DNA of 9,586 bases from Alphaproteobacteria bacterium. GTDB lineage: Bacteria > Pseudomonadota > Alphaproteobacteria > Rickettsiales > UBA8987. The notes below the pieces were generated by a model. The model searched no databases, was not told the DNA's origin, and saw only the letters and a program-made list of their open reading frames with translations. Shown in pieces: positions 1 through 6,636 of this stretch. Position numbers and translations under genes: made by a program. Within the stretch, counting starts at the first letter, position 1; the number at the start of each line of letters is the position of its first letter. The stretch spans positions 1-9,586 of the forward strand of contig DQGZ01000136.1 of the NCBI GenBank assembly GCA_003531345.1, in the 5' to 3' direction.

Positions 1-33
1 TATAACCTCAATTATATTTATAACTTCAATATA

Positions 34-1518
34 GTGGTTCAACAATCGCAAATTCTTAGTTTAAAGCAATCACAAAATTTGGTGATGACTGCTTCCATGC
101 AGCAATCTTTGAAGATATTGCAGATGTCGTCGTTGGAGCTTGCAGAAATGATAGAAAGCGAGCTTGAGGCAAACCCCCTGCTTGAAAAAGACGATAACAC
201 AGTAACCGAAGAAACCCCTGTTAGTAATGAAATTGAAGGTGAATCAGAAGCTTCAGCAGATAATGAAAATTCTTTTGAGGAAGAATATAAAACTGGTGAG
301 AATGACATTGATGAAGATATCGGTGATGCGTGGAATACTTCTGAAAATTATGATAATTATGAAAACTCAGGCGGCGGCAAGGGGGATAATAACAATGCAG
401 GCAGTGTAATAGAGCGTATATACAGTGAGCAGTTAACTCTAAAAGACCATCTTTTAGACCAAATAGCTCTTGACCTTGAGAGCCAGAAGGAGAAGATAAT
501 CGCTTCACATCTGGTTGATATGCTGGACGGTAATGGCTACCTGATACAGGATAATTTTGACGAGGAAATAAAGAACCTCAGTGAAAAAATAGGTTGCAGT
601 GTGAATGACATAATGGCGCTGATACCCAAGCTCCAAAAACTTGACCCATGTGGAGTATTCGCCCGCAATTTAAAAGATTGTTTAAAGATACAGCTCGCGG
701 AGCAGAACCGACTGGACCCCTGCATTGGCGCTTTGATTGATAATCTTGAACTGCTTGCCAAAGGTGAACTTAGCAAGCTTAAAAAACTCTGTAATTCCGA
801 TGAGGAAAATTTGAAAGAAATGATAAGGGAGGTAAAAAGTTTAAACCCACGCCCAGCAATAAATTTCAATCATGATCTAAGCCAGACTAAAATTCCTGAC
901 CTGTTTTTAAATTATAAAGATGGTAAATTTTCAATTGAGTTAAATTATGATTTTCTACCAAAAATATTTTTATGCAAAGATGTTTTTAAGCAGAATAGAT
1001 CAAAGAATACAGCGCAGGACAAAAAATTCTTTAGTGACAAGGTCTCTTCTGGTAATTTTCTGATACGTGCTATTGCTCAAAGGGCAGAAACTATGCTTAA
1101 AGTAGCTAATATAATTTTAGAGAAGCAGCTTGGCTTCTTTGAAAAAGGTATCAACTTTCTTAAGCCCCTTATCATGAAGGAAGTGGCTGATGAAGCAGGA
1201 ATACATGAAAGTACAGTAGGGCGTGTGGTTGCAAATAAATATATATCAACCCCTCGTGGTGTTTATGAACTGCGTTACTTTTTTACCCAGTCGCTTGGTG
1301 GAACTTACAGCGATGACTTGTTTTCAAGCGAAACAGCTAAACATAAAATAAAAGAATTGATAGAAGGAGAGAAGTCTGTTCTTTCTGATGATGAGATTTC
1401 AATGCTATTAAAGAGAGAGGGGATTAATATAGCTCGCCGCACTGTAGCAAAATACCGTGAAGCAATGCAGATTCCAACCTCTTCAAAAAGGAAGCGGTCA
1501 AAGAGGGTGAACTTGTAA
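34..1518 (+). CDS. rpoN: RNA polymerase sigma-54 factor RpoN
   Basis: Sigma-54 directs RNA polymerase to -24/-12 promoters and depends on AAA+ enhancer-binding activators. The 494-residue reading shows all expected parts in order. A glutamine/leucine-rich activator-interaction region (about residues 8-51) has the family pattern QSQxLVMT and NPLLE. An acidic linker follows (about 52-122), then the core-binding region, a helix-turn-helix (about 382-403) and the C-terminal RpoN box ARRTVAKYRE at 467-476, which reads the -24 element. Length is normal for the family and nothing is broken. The chosen start is GTG at 34, because conserved region I begins a few residues later. However, the frame is open back to base 1 and there is no clear ribosome site, so the true start could lie slightly upstream, outside the window. 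gpsA follows on the same strand after a repeat-bearing gap, with no terminator visible between them. Confidence 0.95.
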   Translation: MVQQSQILSLKQSQNLVMTASMQQSLKILQMSSLELAEMIESELEANPLLEKDDNTVTEETPVSNEIEGESEASADNENSFEEEYKTGENDIDEDIGDAWNTSENYDNYENSGGGKGDNNNAGSVIERIYSEQLTLKDHLLDQIALDLESQKEKIIASHLVDMLDGNGYLIQDNFDEEIKNLSEKIGCSVNDIMALIPKLQKLDPCGVFARNLKDCLKIQLAEQNRLDPCIGALIDNLELLAKGELSKLKKLCNSDEENLKEMIREVKSLNPRPAINFNHDLSQTKIPDLFLNYKDGKFSIELNYDFLPKIFLCKDVFKQNRSKNTAQDKKFFSDKVSSGNFLIRAIAQRAETMLKVANIILEKQLGFFEKGINFLKPLIMKEVADEAGIHESTVGRVVANKYISTPRGVYELRYFFTQSLGGTYSDDLFSSETAKHKIKELIEGEKSVLSDDEISMLLKREGINIARRTVAKYREAMQIPTSSKRKRSKRVNL

Positions 1519-1531
1519 AAGTTCTAGGTTG

Positions 1532-1562
1532 TTAGTTATAAGTTCTAAGAACTAATAACTAT
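1532..1562. repeat. Imperfect inverted repeat in the rpoN-gpsA junction
   Basis: The arms 1532-1546 (TTAGTTATAAGTTCT) and 1548-1562 (AGAACTAATAACTAT) are complementary at 13 of 15 positions around one central base. The core AGTTCT-A-AGAACT is perfect. It is followed by short tandem units (TATGAAC twice, then CTAAAAA-type repeats) running to the gpsA start. No T-run follows, so it is not a standard terminator. It resembles the small repeats at the other junctions of the forward cluster. Confidence 0.7.
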
Positions 1563-1587
1563 GAACTATGAACTAAAAACTAAAAAA

Positions 1588-2541
1588 ATGACAAATATCT
1601 GTGTAATAGGTGCAGGTGCTTGGGGCACTGCAATAGCAAAAGTGATAGCGGATAATGGTAATAACTGCCTGATATATGCGCGTGAGAAAGAGGTCGTTGA
1701 AAACATAAATTCACGCAATGAAAATGAATTATTCTTCAGCGGAATAAAGCTTCCTAAAAACCTTAAGGCAGTTAATGAACTTAAAGACACTATAAATTGC
1801 GAATATTTTTTTCTGGTTCCACCAGCGCAATTCATGCGCCACACATTAACTGAACTTCGCAGTTATAATATGCGTATGAATGCGAAATTCATAATATGCA
1901 GCAAGGGCATTGAAAATAACACATTAAAATTGATGGGGGAAGTGGTTGAAGAAATATTCCCAGACAATGATTATGGAATTTTATCTGGTCCGAGTTTTGC
2001 CCATGAGGTGGGTATGAAAGAGGTTACAGTGGTTAGCATTGCCGCAAGGGATGATGAACTGGCGGATGATGTTATAAAATTCATGCGTTCTGATGTTTTT
2101 AAACTACAATATACCAATGATATAATCTCTCCGCAAATAGCTGGTTCACTTAAGAACGTTATCGCAATTGCTTGCGGCATTGCTAAGGGTTTAAAACAAG
2201 AAGAAAACACCAAAGCCGCAATAATTACTAAAGGTTATAATGAAATCCGCAGCTTATGCCTAGCACTTGGCGGCAAGGCTGAAACCCTGCGTGAACCAGC
2301 AGGAATTGGCGACCTTTTCCTTACCTGCAACAGTGAAAAATCTCGTAATTTTACCTTCGGCTATGAGTTGGCAACACAAACGGTAAAACAGAATAATATC
2401 AATGTGATAGAAGGTGTTGCGACTTCTATTTCTGTTAAGCAGATCAACGCAAAGCATAATGTTCCACTGCCATTATGCAAAAAGATTAATGACATAATCG
2501 AAGGCAGGGCAGAGCCAAAAGAGGTGCTTGAGATTTTGTAG
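1588..2541 (+). CDS. gpsA: Glycerol-3-phosphate dehydrogenase [NAD(P)+]
   Basis: This cytoplasmic enzyme reduces dihydroxyacetone phosphate to sn-glycerol 3-phosphate, the backbone precursor of membrane phospholipids. The 317-residue protein has an N-terminal Rossmann dinucleotide site GAGAWG (residues 8-13). It also has the SKG segment (105-107), SGPSFAHE (133-140), the expected catalytic lysine in GSLKNV (K189), ENTKAAIITKG (206-216) and the substrate-phosphate region GIGDLFLTC...SRNFTFG (239-258). Length is normal. An in-frame ATG at 1561 would add nine residues (MNYELKTKK), but it lies in the inverted repeat and its tail. ATG 1588 places the Rossmann motif at the usual distance from the N terminus and is preferred. 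Neither start has a good Shine-Dalgarno sequence. It may be co-transcribed with rpoN. Confidence 0.95.
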   Translation: MTNICVIGAGAWGTAIAKVIADNGNNCLIYAREKEVVENINSRNENELFFSGIKLPKNLKAVNELKDTINCEYFFLVPPAQFMRHTLTELRSYNMRMNAKFIICSKGIENNTLKLMGEVVEEIFPDNDYGILSGPSFAHEVGMKEVTVVSIAARDDELADDVIKFMRSDVFKLQYTNDIISPQIAGSLKNVIAIACGIAKGLKQEENTKAAIITKGYNEIRSLCLALGGKAETLREPAGIGDLFLTCNSEKSRNFTFGYELATQTVKQNNINVIEGVATSISVKQINAKHNVPLPLCKKINDIIEGRAEPKEVLEIL

Positions 2542-2553
2542 TAACCATAACCA

Positions 2554-2568
2554 TCTCCCTATGGGAGA
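2554..2568. repeat. Short hairpin after gpsA
   Basis: TCTCCC (2554-2559) and GGGAGA (2563-2568) form a perfect six-base-pair stem around TAT, 12 bases after the gpsA stop. A G-run follows rather than a T-run, so it is not a classical intrinsic terminator, although it could protect an mRNA 3' end. A related hairpin lies at 2799-2820. Confidence 0.55.
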
Positions 2569-2645
2569 GGGGATTAGCACATATTTATATATTCATCATT
2601 CCTGTATAAGTTCAATAAAGCGGTTACAGAAAATATAACTCTTAT

Positions 2646-2739
2646 CGTCATTGCGAGGAGGCGAAGCCGACGCGGCAATCTATCCCTACGAGCAAAACTC
2701 CAAGTCCGATGGATTGCTTCGCATACGCTCGCAATGACG
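2646..2739. repeat. REP-like palindromic element
   Basis: A 94-base interrupted palindrome has perfect 12-base ends, CGTCATTGCGAG at 2646-2657 and CTCGCAATGACG at 2728-2739. Partly complementary inner arms lie around GCAATC (left) and GATTGC (right). The outer sequence matches, from memory, a REP/palindromic type scattered in Rickettsiales and some other AT-rich bacteria. Its reverse translation (VCEAIH ... DRLPRRLRLLAMT) is the typical spurious peptide such elements give. It is probably a non-autonomous repeat. A transcript could fold into a long hairpin. Confidence 0.85.
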
Positions 2740-2798
2740 GAGCTGTAATAGTTGTTGTGCAGGTTCAATAATTCGCTGACAAAATCTGTCCCGTATAA

Positions 2799-2820
2799 CC
2801 TCTCCCTTAAAATGGCGAGG
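2799..2820. repeat. Short CTCTCCC-type hairpin upstream of the groESL promoter
   Basis: CCTCTCC (2799-2805) can pair with GGCGAGG (2814-2820), with one mismatch. It resembles the hairpin at 2554-2568. The two copies flank the larger palindrome, which may mean that element landed inside or beside an older repeat. Confidence 0.45.
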
Positions 2821-2857
2821 GCTTAAGCTCCATTTAAAAAATAATTTTCATTTCCCC

Positions 2858-2885
2858 CTTGAAGTTATTTGATTGCCCTCTATAT
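2858..2885 (+). promoter_or_regulatory. Heat-shock (RpoH-type) promoter of groESL
   Basis: CTTG at 2858-2861 (within CTTGAAG) is followed by exactly 17 bases and TCTATAT at 2879-2885. This matches six of seven positions of the published alphaproteobacterial heat-shock -10 pattern CYTATNT at the expected spacing. The same bases can also be read as a sigma-70 pair, TTGAAG and TATATA at 2881-2886 with a 16-base spacer, so dual use is possible. The start of transcription would fall near 2892, giving a leader of about 78 bases. No CIRCE inverted repeat is present, so control by HrcA is not indicated. Confidence 0.7.
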
Positions 2886-2955
2886 AACTATCACACTTAG
2901 CTTTTCTGGGCGTTTTAGCCTTGAAAAAAGCATATTATTTTAACCTCAAACCAAA

Positions 2956-2961
2956 AAGGAG
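2956..2961 (+). promoter_or_regulatory. groES ribosome binding site
   Basis: AAGGAG lies eight bases before the groES ATG, a strong Shine-Dalgarno. Together with a near-identical AAGGAG before groEL it contrasts with the weak sites of rpoN, gpsA and truA, in line with high chaperonin expression. Confidence 0.8.
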
Positions 2962-2969
2962 AGCAGTAT

Positions 2970-3287
2970 ATGGCAATAATTCCATTACATGACCGCTTAC
3001 TAGTTGAAAGACTTGAAGCTGAAGAAAAAACTACTGGAGGAATCATTATTCCTGACAATGCAAAAGAAAAACCTCAAAAAGGTAAAGTTGTTGCTGTTGG
3101 CAATGGCGCATGGGACGAAGACGGTGAGAAAAGAATCCCGCTTGATGTAAAAAAAGGTGATATAGTTCTTTTTGCTAAATGGGGCGGCACTGAAATTAAC
3201 CATGAAGGCAAAGACTACTTAATTATGAAAGAGTCTGATATTTTGGCTGTTATACAAGATTCTGACTCTAAAAAGAAGGCAGCATAA
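2970..3287 (+). CDS. groES: Co-chaperonin GroES
   Basis: GroES (Hsp10) is the heptameric lid of the GroEL cage in the cytoplasm. The 105-residue protein begins IIPLHDRLLVERLE, followed by the mobile loop that docks on GroEL (about residues 17-32, EEKTTGGIIIPD). The beta-barrel segments GKVVAVGNG, VKKGDIVLFAKWGG and GKDYLIMKESDILAVI follow. It is slightly longer than the usual 95-97 residues because of a polar, lysine-rich tail (DSDSKKKAA). The start is fixed by a strong ribosome site. It is the first gene of the groESL operon, with groEL 108 bases downstream. Confidence 0.97.
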   Translation: MAIIPLHDRLLVERLEAEEKTTGGIIIPDNAKEKPQKGKVVAVGNGAWDEDGEKRIPLDVKKGDIVLFAKWGGTEINHEGKDYLIMKESDILAVIQDSDSKKKAA

Positions 3288-3294
3288 TTTTAAC

Positions 3295-3370
3295 AGGTAT
3301 TAGGTGATAGGTATTAGGTGTTAGACAAAAGTCTGGCACAAAAATCCTAAAGCCTAACACCTATAACCTA
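3295..3370. repeat. Direct and inverted repeats between groES and groEL
   Basis: AGGTATTAGGTG occurs twice in tandem (3295-3306 and 3309-3320, period 14). The segment 3308-3324 (TAGGTATTAGGTGTTAG) is complementary to 3354-3370 (CTAACACCTATAACCTA) at 15 of 17 positions, so the transcript can fold into a hairpin with a loop of about 29 bases. No T-run follows. It occupies most of the 108-base groES-groEL gap and ends before the groEL ribosome site, which stays unpaired. Confidence 0.8.
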
Positions 3371-3385
3371 AAAACTAACAAAAAA

Positions 3386-3389
3386 GGAG
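3386..3389 (+). promoter_or_regulatory. groEL ribosome binding site
   Basis: GGAG, within AAAAAGGAGA, sits six bases before the groEL ATG and just beyond the intergenic hairpin. It fixes the start codon. Confidence 0.8.
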
Positions 3390-3395
3390 AAATAT

Positions 3396-5036
3396 ATGGC
3401 AAAACAAATTGAATATGGCACTAAAGCTCGTGAAAGATTTCTATCAGGAATTGATAAGCTAGCTAACGCAGTAAAAGTTACATTAGGACCAAAGGGTCGT
3501 AATGTTGTTATCGCAAAATCTTTTGGCGCACCGCGCATCACTAAAGACGGTGTTACAGTTGCAAAAGAAATTGAACTTGCTGATAAGTTTGAAAACATGG
3601 GCGCGCAAATGATTAAAGAAGTTGCAAGCAAAACTAATGATTTAGCAGGTGATGGCACAACTACAGCAACAGTATTAGCACAAGCAATAGCACAAGAAGG
3701 CGCAAAAGCGGTTGCGGCTGGCCTAAACCCTATGGACTTAAAGCGTGGTATTGACCTTGCAGTTGCTCAGGCAATTGAGTTTATTAAAAAAGGGTCTAAA
3801 AAAGTTAGCAACAAAAATGAAATTGCTCAAGTTGCAACCATTTCAGCTAATGGTGATGTTGAAATTGGTCAAAAACTTGCTGAAGCAATGGAACGTGTTG
3901 GTAAAGAAGGCGTTATAACTGTTGAAGAAGGTAAGTCTTTAGAGTTTGAACTTGATGTTGTTGAAGGTTTACAGTTTGATCGTGGTTACCTTTCTCCATA
4001 TTTCATCACTAACCCTGAGAAAATGACTGTTGAATTAGAAAATGCTTTCATTCTTATCTATGAGAAAAAACTTTCTGCATTACAGCCTATGCTCCCTACG
4101 CTTGAAGCTGTTGCACAAAGCGGCAAGCCATTACTTATCATCGCTGAAGATATTGAAGGCGAAGCTTTAGCTACTTTAGTTGTTAACAAATTACGTGGTG
4201 GCTTAAAAGTATGTGCAGTTAAAGCACCTGGCTTCGGTGACAGAAGAAAAGCAATGCTTGAAGATATTGCTATTGTAACTGGTGGTAAGGTAATCTCGGA
4301 AGATGTTGGCGACAAGTTAGAGAACGTAACAGTTAAAGAACTTGGTAAAGCTAAACGTATTACTATAACTAAAGACGATACTACTATTGTTGATGGTTCT
4401 GGTGATAAAAAAGGCATTGAAGCTCGTGCTTCTCAGATTCGTAACGAAATTGAGAATACTACTTCAGACTATGACAAAGAAAAACTTCAAGAACGCTTAG
4501 CGAAAATAGCTGGTGGTGTTGCTGTTGTTCGTGTTGGTGGTGCAACTGAAGTTGAAGTGAAAGAGCGCAAAGACCGTGTAGAAGATGCACTAAACGCAAC
4601 AAGAGCAGCAGTTGAAGAAGGTATTGTTGCTGGTGGTGGTTCTACATTACTTCGCGCTGCACAAGCATTAGAAAAGCTTGAAGCAATCAACGAAGCTCAA
4701 CGTGCTGGTATTAACATAGTTCGCCGTGCTTTAGAAGCTCCTGTTCGCCAGATAGCACAAAACGCTGGTACTGACGGCGCTGTTGTTGCAGGCAAACTTA
4801 AAGAGTCTAAAAACAAGAACGAAATTTTTGATGCTCAAAACATGGAATATGTTGATGCATTTGCAAAAGGTATCGTTGACCCTGCAAAAGTAGTTCGCAC
4901 TGCGCTTCAAGACGCTGCATCAGTAGCTGGTTTAATTGTTACAACTGAAGCATTAATTGCTGACCTGCCTGAAGATAAAAAATCAGGCGGCGGTATGCCA
5001 GACATGGACGCAATGGGCGGCATGGGCGGATTCTAA
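3396..5036 (+). CDS. groEL: Chaperonin GroEL (Hsp60)
   Basis: GroEL is the double-ring ATP-driven folding chamber that works with GroES. The 546-residue length is standard. Visible hallmarks are the N-terminal equatorial segment VKVTLGPKGRNVV (27-39), the nucleotide-site motif GDGTTTATVLA (85-95, with D86 as the magnesium/ATP aspartate), the apical-domain run YLSPYFITNPEKM, the segment EEGIVAGGGSTLLRA in the second equatorial half, and a Gly/Met-rich tail ending MGGMGGF. The protein appears intact. It is co-transcribed with groES and followed by a terminator. The closest resemblance by eye is to alphaproteobacterial GroEL (for example FGAPRITKDGVTVAKEIEL). Confidence 0.98.
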   Translation: MAKQIEYGTKARERFLSGIDKLANAVKVTLGPKGRNVVIAKSFGAPRITKDGVTVAKEIELADKFENMGAQMIKEVASKTNDLAGDGTTTATVLAQAIAQEGAKAVAAGLNPMDLKRGIDLAVAQAIEFIKKGSKKVSNKNEIAQVATISANGDVEIGQKLAEAMERVGKEGVITVEEGKSLEFELDVVEGLQFDRGYLSPYFITNPEKMTVELENAFILIYEKKLSALQPMLPTLEAVAQSGKPLLIIAEDIEGEALATLVVNKLRGGLKVCAVKAPGFGDRRKAMLEDIAIVTGGKVISEDVGDKLENVTVKELGKAKRITITKDDTTIVDGSGDKKGIEARASQIRNEIENTTSDYDKEKLQERLAKIAGGVAVVRVGGATEVEVKERKDRVEDALNATRAAVEEGIVAGGGSTLLRAAQALEKLEAINEAQRAGINIVRRALEAPVRQIAQNAGTDGAVVAGKLKESKNKNEIFDAQNMEYVDAFAKGIVDPAKVVRTALQDAASVAGLIVTTEALIADLPEDKKSGGGMPDMDAMGGMGGF

Positions 5037-5046
5037 GTAAGGAATT

Positions 5047-5086
5047 AGGCGGTGGGAAATAGGAACTAGTTTTTATTTCCTTGCCT
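5047..5086. repeat. Imperfect inverted repeat after groEL
   Basis: GGAAATA (5055-5061) pairs with TATTTCC (5074-5080). After a small internal loop, AGGC (5047-5050) pairs with GCCT (5083-5086). The units (AGGAATTAGG, ATAGGAACTAG) resemble the repeats at the rpoN-gpsA and groES-groEL junctions. It lies directly before the terminator. Confidence 0.5.
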
Positions 5087-5090
5087 TAAA

Positions 5091-5123
5091 AAAAGCCTCA
5101 GAGGTAAAACTCTGGGGCTTTTT
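5091..5123. terminator. Bidirectional intrinsic terminator between groEL and the ligase-like gene
   Basis: AAAAGCCTCAGAG (5091-5103) and CTCTGGGGCTTTT (5110-5122) form a 13-base-pair stem with one G-T pair and a six-base loop. A T-run ends the forward strand. On the reverse strand the stem is followed by a run of seven T (complement of 5088-5094). It therefore can end both groESL and the convergent gene, whose stop codon is at 5131-5133. Confidence 0.9.
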
Positions 5124-5130
5124 GTTCTGT

Positions 5131-6516
5131 TTATCTTCTATTTTCTTGAGGTCCCCTAGTTCCAGCTGTGGGGGAATTATCTAGATCAATAATTTTTGCC
5201 AATTCTCTATATCTTTCTAACATTCTAGGAATTCTATCAGCGTATATTGATTTTACTAATGTGCTTTCTCTAAAAGTATCTCTTGCTTCACCAACATCTA
5301 TAGGCAATTCTGACTTTTTCTCATGCAAATCTTGTTCAGTTAATTCTGTGCCATTTGATTTTTTCTGTTCTATCCAAGATTTTAAACCTTCGTGAATTGA
5401 GTGCATATAAAGCTCTATCATTTCATAACATAAAGCAGCTTGCTCAGGATAAGCTTTTTTATTAGGGTGCCCCAGAGCTTCATTAGAGTTTAGCCTTGCT
5501 TCTAACCTTAGAGGGCCCGAATCTTTTTTTTCTTCTGAAGTGCCATGCGTTTCCCTTCTAGCGCATCTTCGTCCTGCCCCTCGCCACATACAAGTACCAT
5601 AATTTCCAGTTTCTCTATAGGGAGAAAATCCATTAAAATTTGGACCAACTGGGTTTTGCAAAGAAAATCTATCATAACAATTAGAAATTGGTGCCAGAAC
5701 TAACATAGCTTCATCTATAAAATTAAGAAGTTTATGACTTATGTGTAAGCCTAATTGGCTGATTTCTGTTGGATCTTTATTTTCGGATGCTTCAGGATTT
5801 AAGTCATCTCTTGAAAATAGGTTTTTAAAGGTTGGGTTTCCCTGTTCATCTTTTCCCCTCAAACCAATGACTATGTTCACATGGGTACTATTAGTCAATA
5901 CATCACTTTGGGGCTTAGTTCTAAAATTAAACCTTTTTAGGCCAAAATCTTTTGCAGAATGAACTAAAGTGTTGATAGATTGAATTAGATAAGGCGCAAT
6001 ATTTGAAGGTCTTAAGGGCGGTGTTACTAACTCTCCTTGACCGTAGGCAACTTTCTCAAACCCAGTTTTTTTAAAATATCCCTCTTCTGTCTCTTCTAAA
6101 ATAACATGGTTTCCGATATTGTGTGTGTATAAGGGCTCTTTTGTGATTTGTAATAATTTAGGTCTCGTATTTAGCCATTCTGGCACTTTAAAATACTTAG
6201 GAACATTCTTCTGCATATTTTTTGCGCGTGCTTCTTTTGGAAGAAATTTTTCTTTATATAGTTCATCTAAATCTTTTCCTTCTCTATCTGCTCTATATAT
6301 TTGCCGTAACCTTTTAAAGTAACTTTGATCATTAGCAACTTTGAAAAACTCTACCTCAACACCAAAAGTAACTCTTACATCTTTTGGTTTAATTGCTTCT
6401 CCTGATTCCGATGATAGCTCACTTGCGATTAGTTTAGATATCTCTTTTTCTAGATGCCTAATTTTTCCTTTTGAGGTTTTAATATCCTCTAACCACTTTA
6501 TAGAATCTTGCGTCAT
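5131..6516 (-). CDS. Uncharacterised glutamine-synthetase-fold carboxylate-amine ligase-like protein
   Basis: I do not recognise a named family, but the 461-residue protein carries the spaced residues of the glutamine synthetase / glutamate-cysteine ligase / amidoligase fold. An ExE pair lies in VTFGVEVEFF (E54, E56), a further glutamate in GQGELVTPPLRP (E162) and a histidine in STHVNIVIG (H212). The closing strand is RLEARLNSNEA (337-347, R-x-E-x-R), close in style to the RIExR...ANPY end of glutamine synthetase. Such enzymes use ATP to join an amine to a carboxylate; the substrate cannot be told here. An Arg/Cys-rich stretch, WRGAGRRCARRE (311-322), is unusual. There is no signal peptide or membrane segment, so it is probably cytoplasmic. 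The charged N terminus (1-45) could be helical. A longer reading from GTG 6567 exists, but ATG 6516 has a GGGGGAG site and fits the promoter positions better. It is transcribed divergently from the Fur-box gene. Confidence 0.7.
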   Translation of the reverse strand: MTQDSIKWLEDIKTSKGKIRHLEKEISKLIASELSSESGEAIKPKDVRVTFGVEVEFFKVANDQSYFKRLRQIYRADREGKDLDELYKEKFLPKEARAKNMQKNVPKYFKVPEWLNTRPKLLQITKEPLYTHNIGNHVILEETEEGYFKKTGFEKVAYGQGELVTPPLRPSNIAPYLIQSINTLVHSAKDFGLKRFNFRTKPQSDVLTNSTHVNIVIGLRGKDEQGNPTFKNLFSRDDLNPEASENKDPTEISQLGLHISHKLLNFIDEAMLVLAPISNCYDRFSLQNPVGPNFNGFSPYRETGNYGTCMWRGAGRRCARRETHGTSEEKKDSGPLRLEARLNSNEALGHPNKKAYPEQAALCYEMIELYMHSIHEGLKSWIEQKKSNGTELTEQDLHEKKSELPIDVGEARDTFRESTLVKSIYADRIPRMLERYRELAKIIDLDNSPTAGTRGPQENRR

Positions 6517-6519
6517 AAT

Positions 6520-6526
6520 CTCCCCC
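6520..6526 (-). promoter_or_regulatory. Ribosome binding site deciding the start of the ligase-like gene
   Basis: On the reverse strand GGGGGAG lies three bases before ATG 6516. Neither the in-frame ATG at 6528 nor the GTG at 6567 has such a site, so 6516 is the preferred start despite the short spacing. Confidence 0.65.
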
Positions 6527-6574
6527 ATCACACAATTTTTTAGTATCCCTAAAACAGATTGTAACACACATTAA

Positions 6575-6603
6575 TTAATAAAGAGTTAAGATAACACTTG
6601 CAA
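6575..6603 (-). promoter_or_regulatory. Candidate promoter of the ligase-like gene
   Basis: On the reverse strand TTGCAA (6603-6598), a 17-base spacer and TATTAA (6580-6575) form a good sigma-70 match. Transcription would start near 6568, giving a leader of about 52 bases to ATG 6516. A second possible -10, TACAAT (6563-6558), lacks a good -35. TTGCAA is its own reverse complement and is also used by the forward promoter. Confidence 0.5.
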
Positions 6604-6626
6604 TTGATAATTATTATCACTATATA
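6598..6626 (+). promoter_or_regulatory. Promoter of the TIGR03118-like gene with embedded operator
   Basis: TTGCAA (6598-6603), exactly 17 bases, then TATATA (6621-6626) form a sigma-70-type promoter. The start of transcription would be near 6633. A Fur-type palindrome fills most of the spacer and a second one covers the region just after the start, an arrangement that would block polymerase when a repressor is bound. Confidence 0.7.
6605..6619. promoter_or_regulatory. Fur-type operator 1 (perfect 7-1-7 palindrome)
   Basis: TGATAATTATTATCA is a perfect 15-base inverted repeat and matches the 7-1-7 Fur-box form TGATAAT-N-ATTATCA at every position. It lies between the -35 and -10 boxes of the forward promoter and directly beside the shared -35 of the reverse promoter. 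The likely regulator is Fur with ferrous iron as corepressor; a related Fur-family protein (Mur, Zur) could also use it. Confidence 0.8.
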
Positions 6627-6636
6627 TCACCTCAAG

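Larger units (their letters stand above)
2542..2857. other. Repeat-rich intergenic region between gpsA and the groESL promoter
   Basis: This non-coding stretch holds two short CTCTCCC/GGGAGAGG-type hairpins near its two ends and a larger palindrome between them. A 64-codon reverse reading exists (2574-2768), but it is just the palindrome translated. No gene, tRNA or CIRCE operator is visible. The bases between these elements show nothing recognisable. Confidence 0.75.

Noticed and set aside
1561..1587. Nine-residue N-terminal extension of gpsA from ATG 1561
   Set aside because: The codons overlap the inverted repeat and low-complexity units, and the family begins just before the Rossmann motif, as with ATG 1588.
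2554..2575. Intrinsic terminator after gpsA
   Set aside because: The hairpin is sound but is followed by GGGG and mixed sequence rather than a T-run.
2574..2768. 64-codon reverse reading frame in the gpsA-groES gap
   Set aside because: It is the translation of the palindromic repeat (VCEAIH ... LLAMT), a well-known spurious peptide type, with no ribosome site or protein features.
2542..2969. CIRCE operator before groESL
   Set aside because: A TTAGCAC string occurs at 2574-2580, but there is no matching GAGTGCTAA arm at the right distance, and it is almost 400 bases from groES.
4058..4417. Reverse-strand open frames within groEL, rpoN and other genes
   Set aside because: They lie entirely opposite well-supported genes, have low-complexity serine/leucine-rich translations and no ribosome sites.
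6517..6567. GTG 6567 (or ATG 6528) as start of the ligase-like protein
   Set aside because: No ribosome site upstream, the extra residues look like untranslated leader, and the predicted transcription start is at or after 6567. ATG 6516 has a GGGGGAG site.
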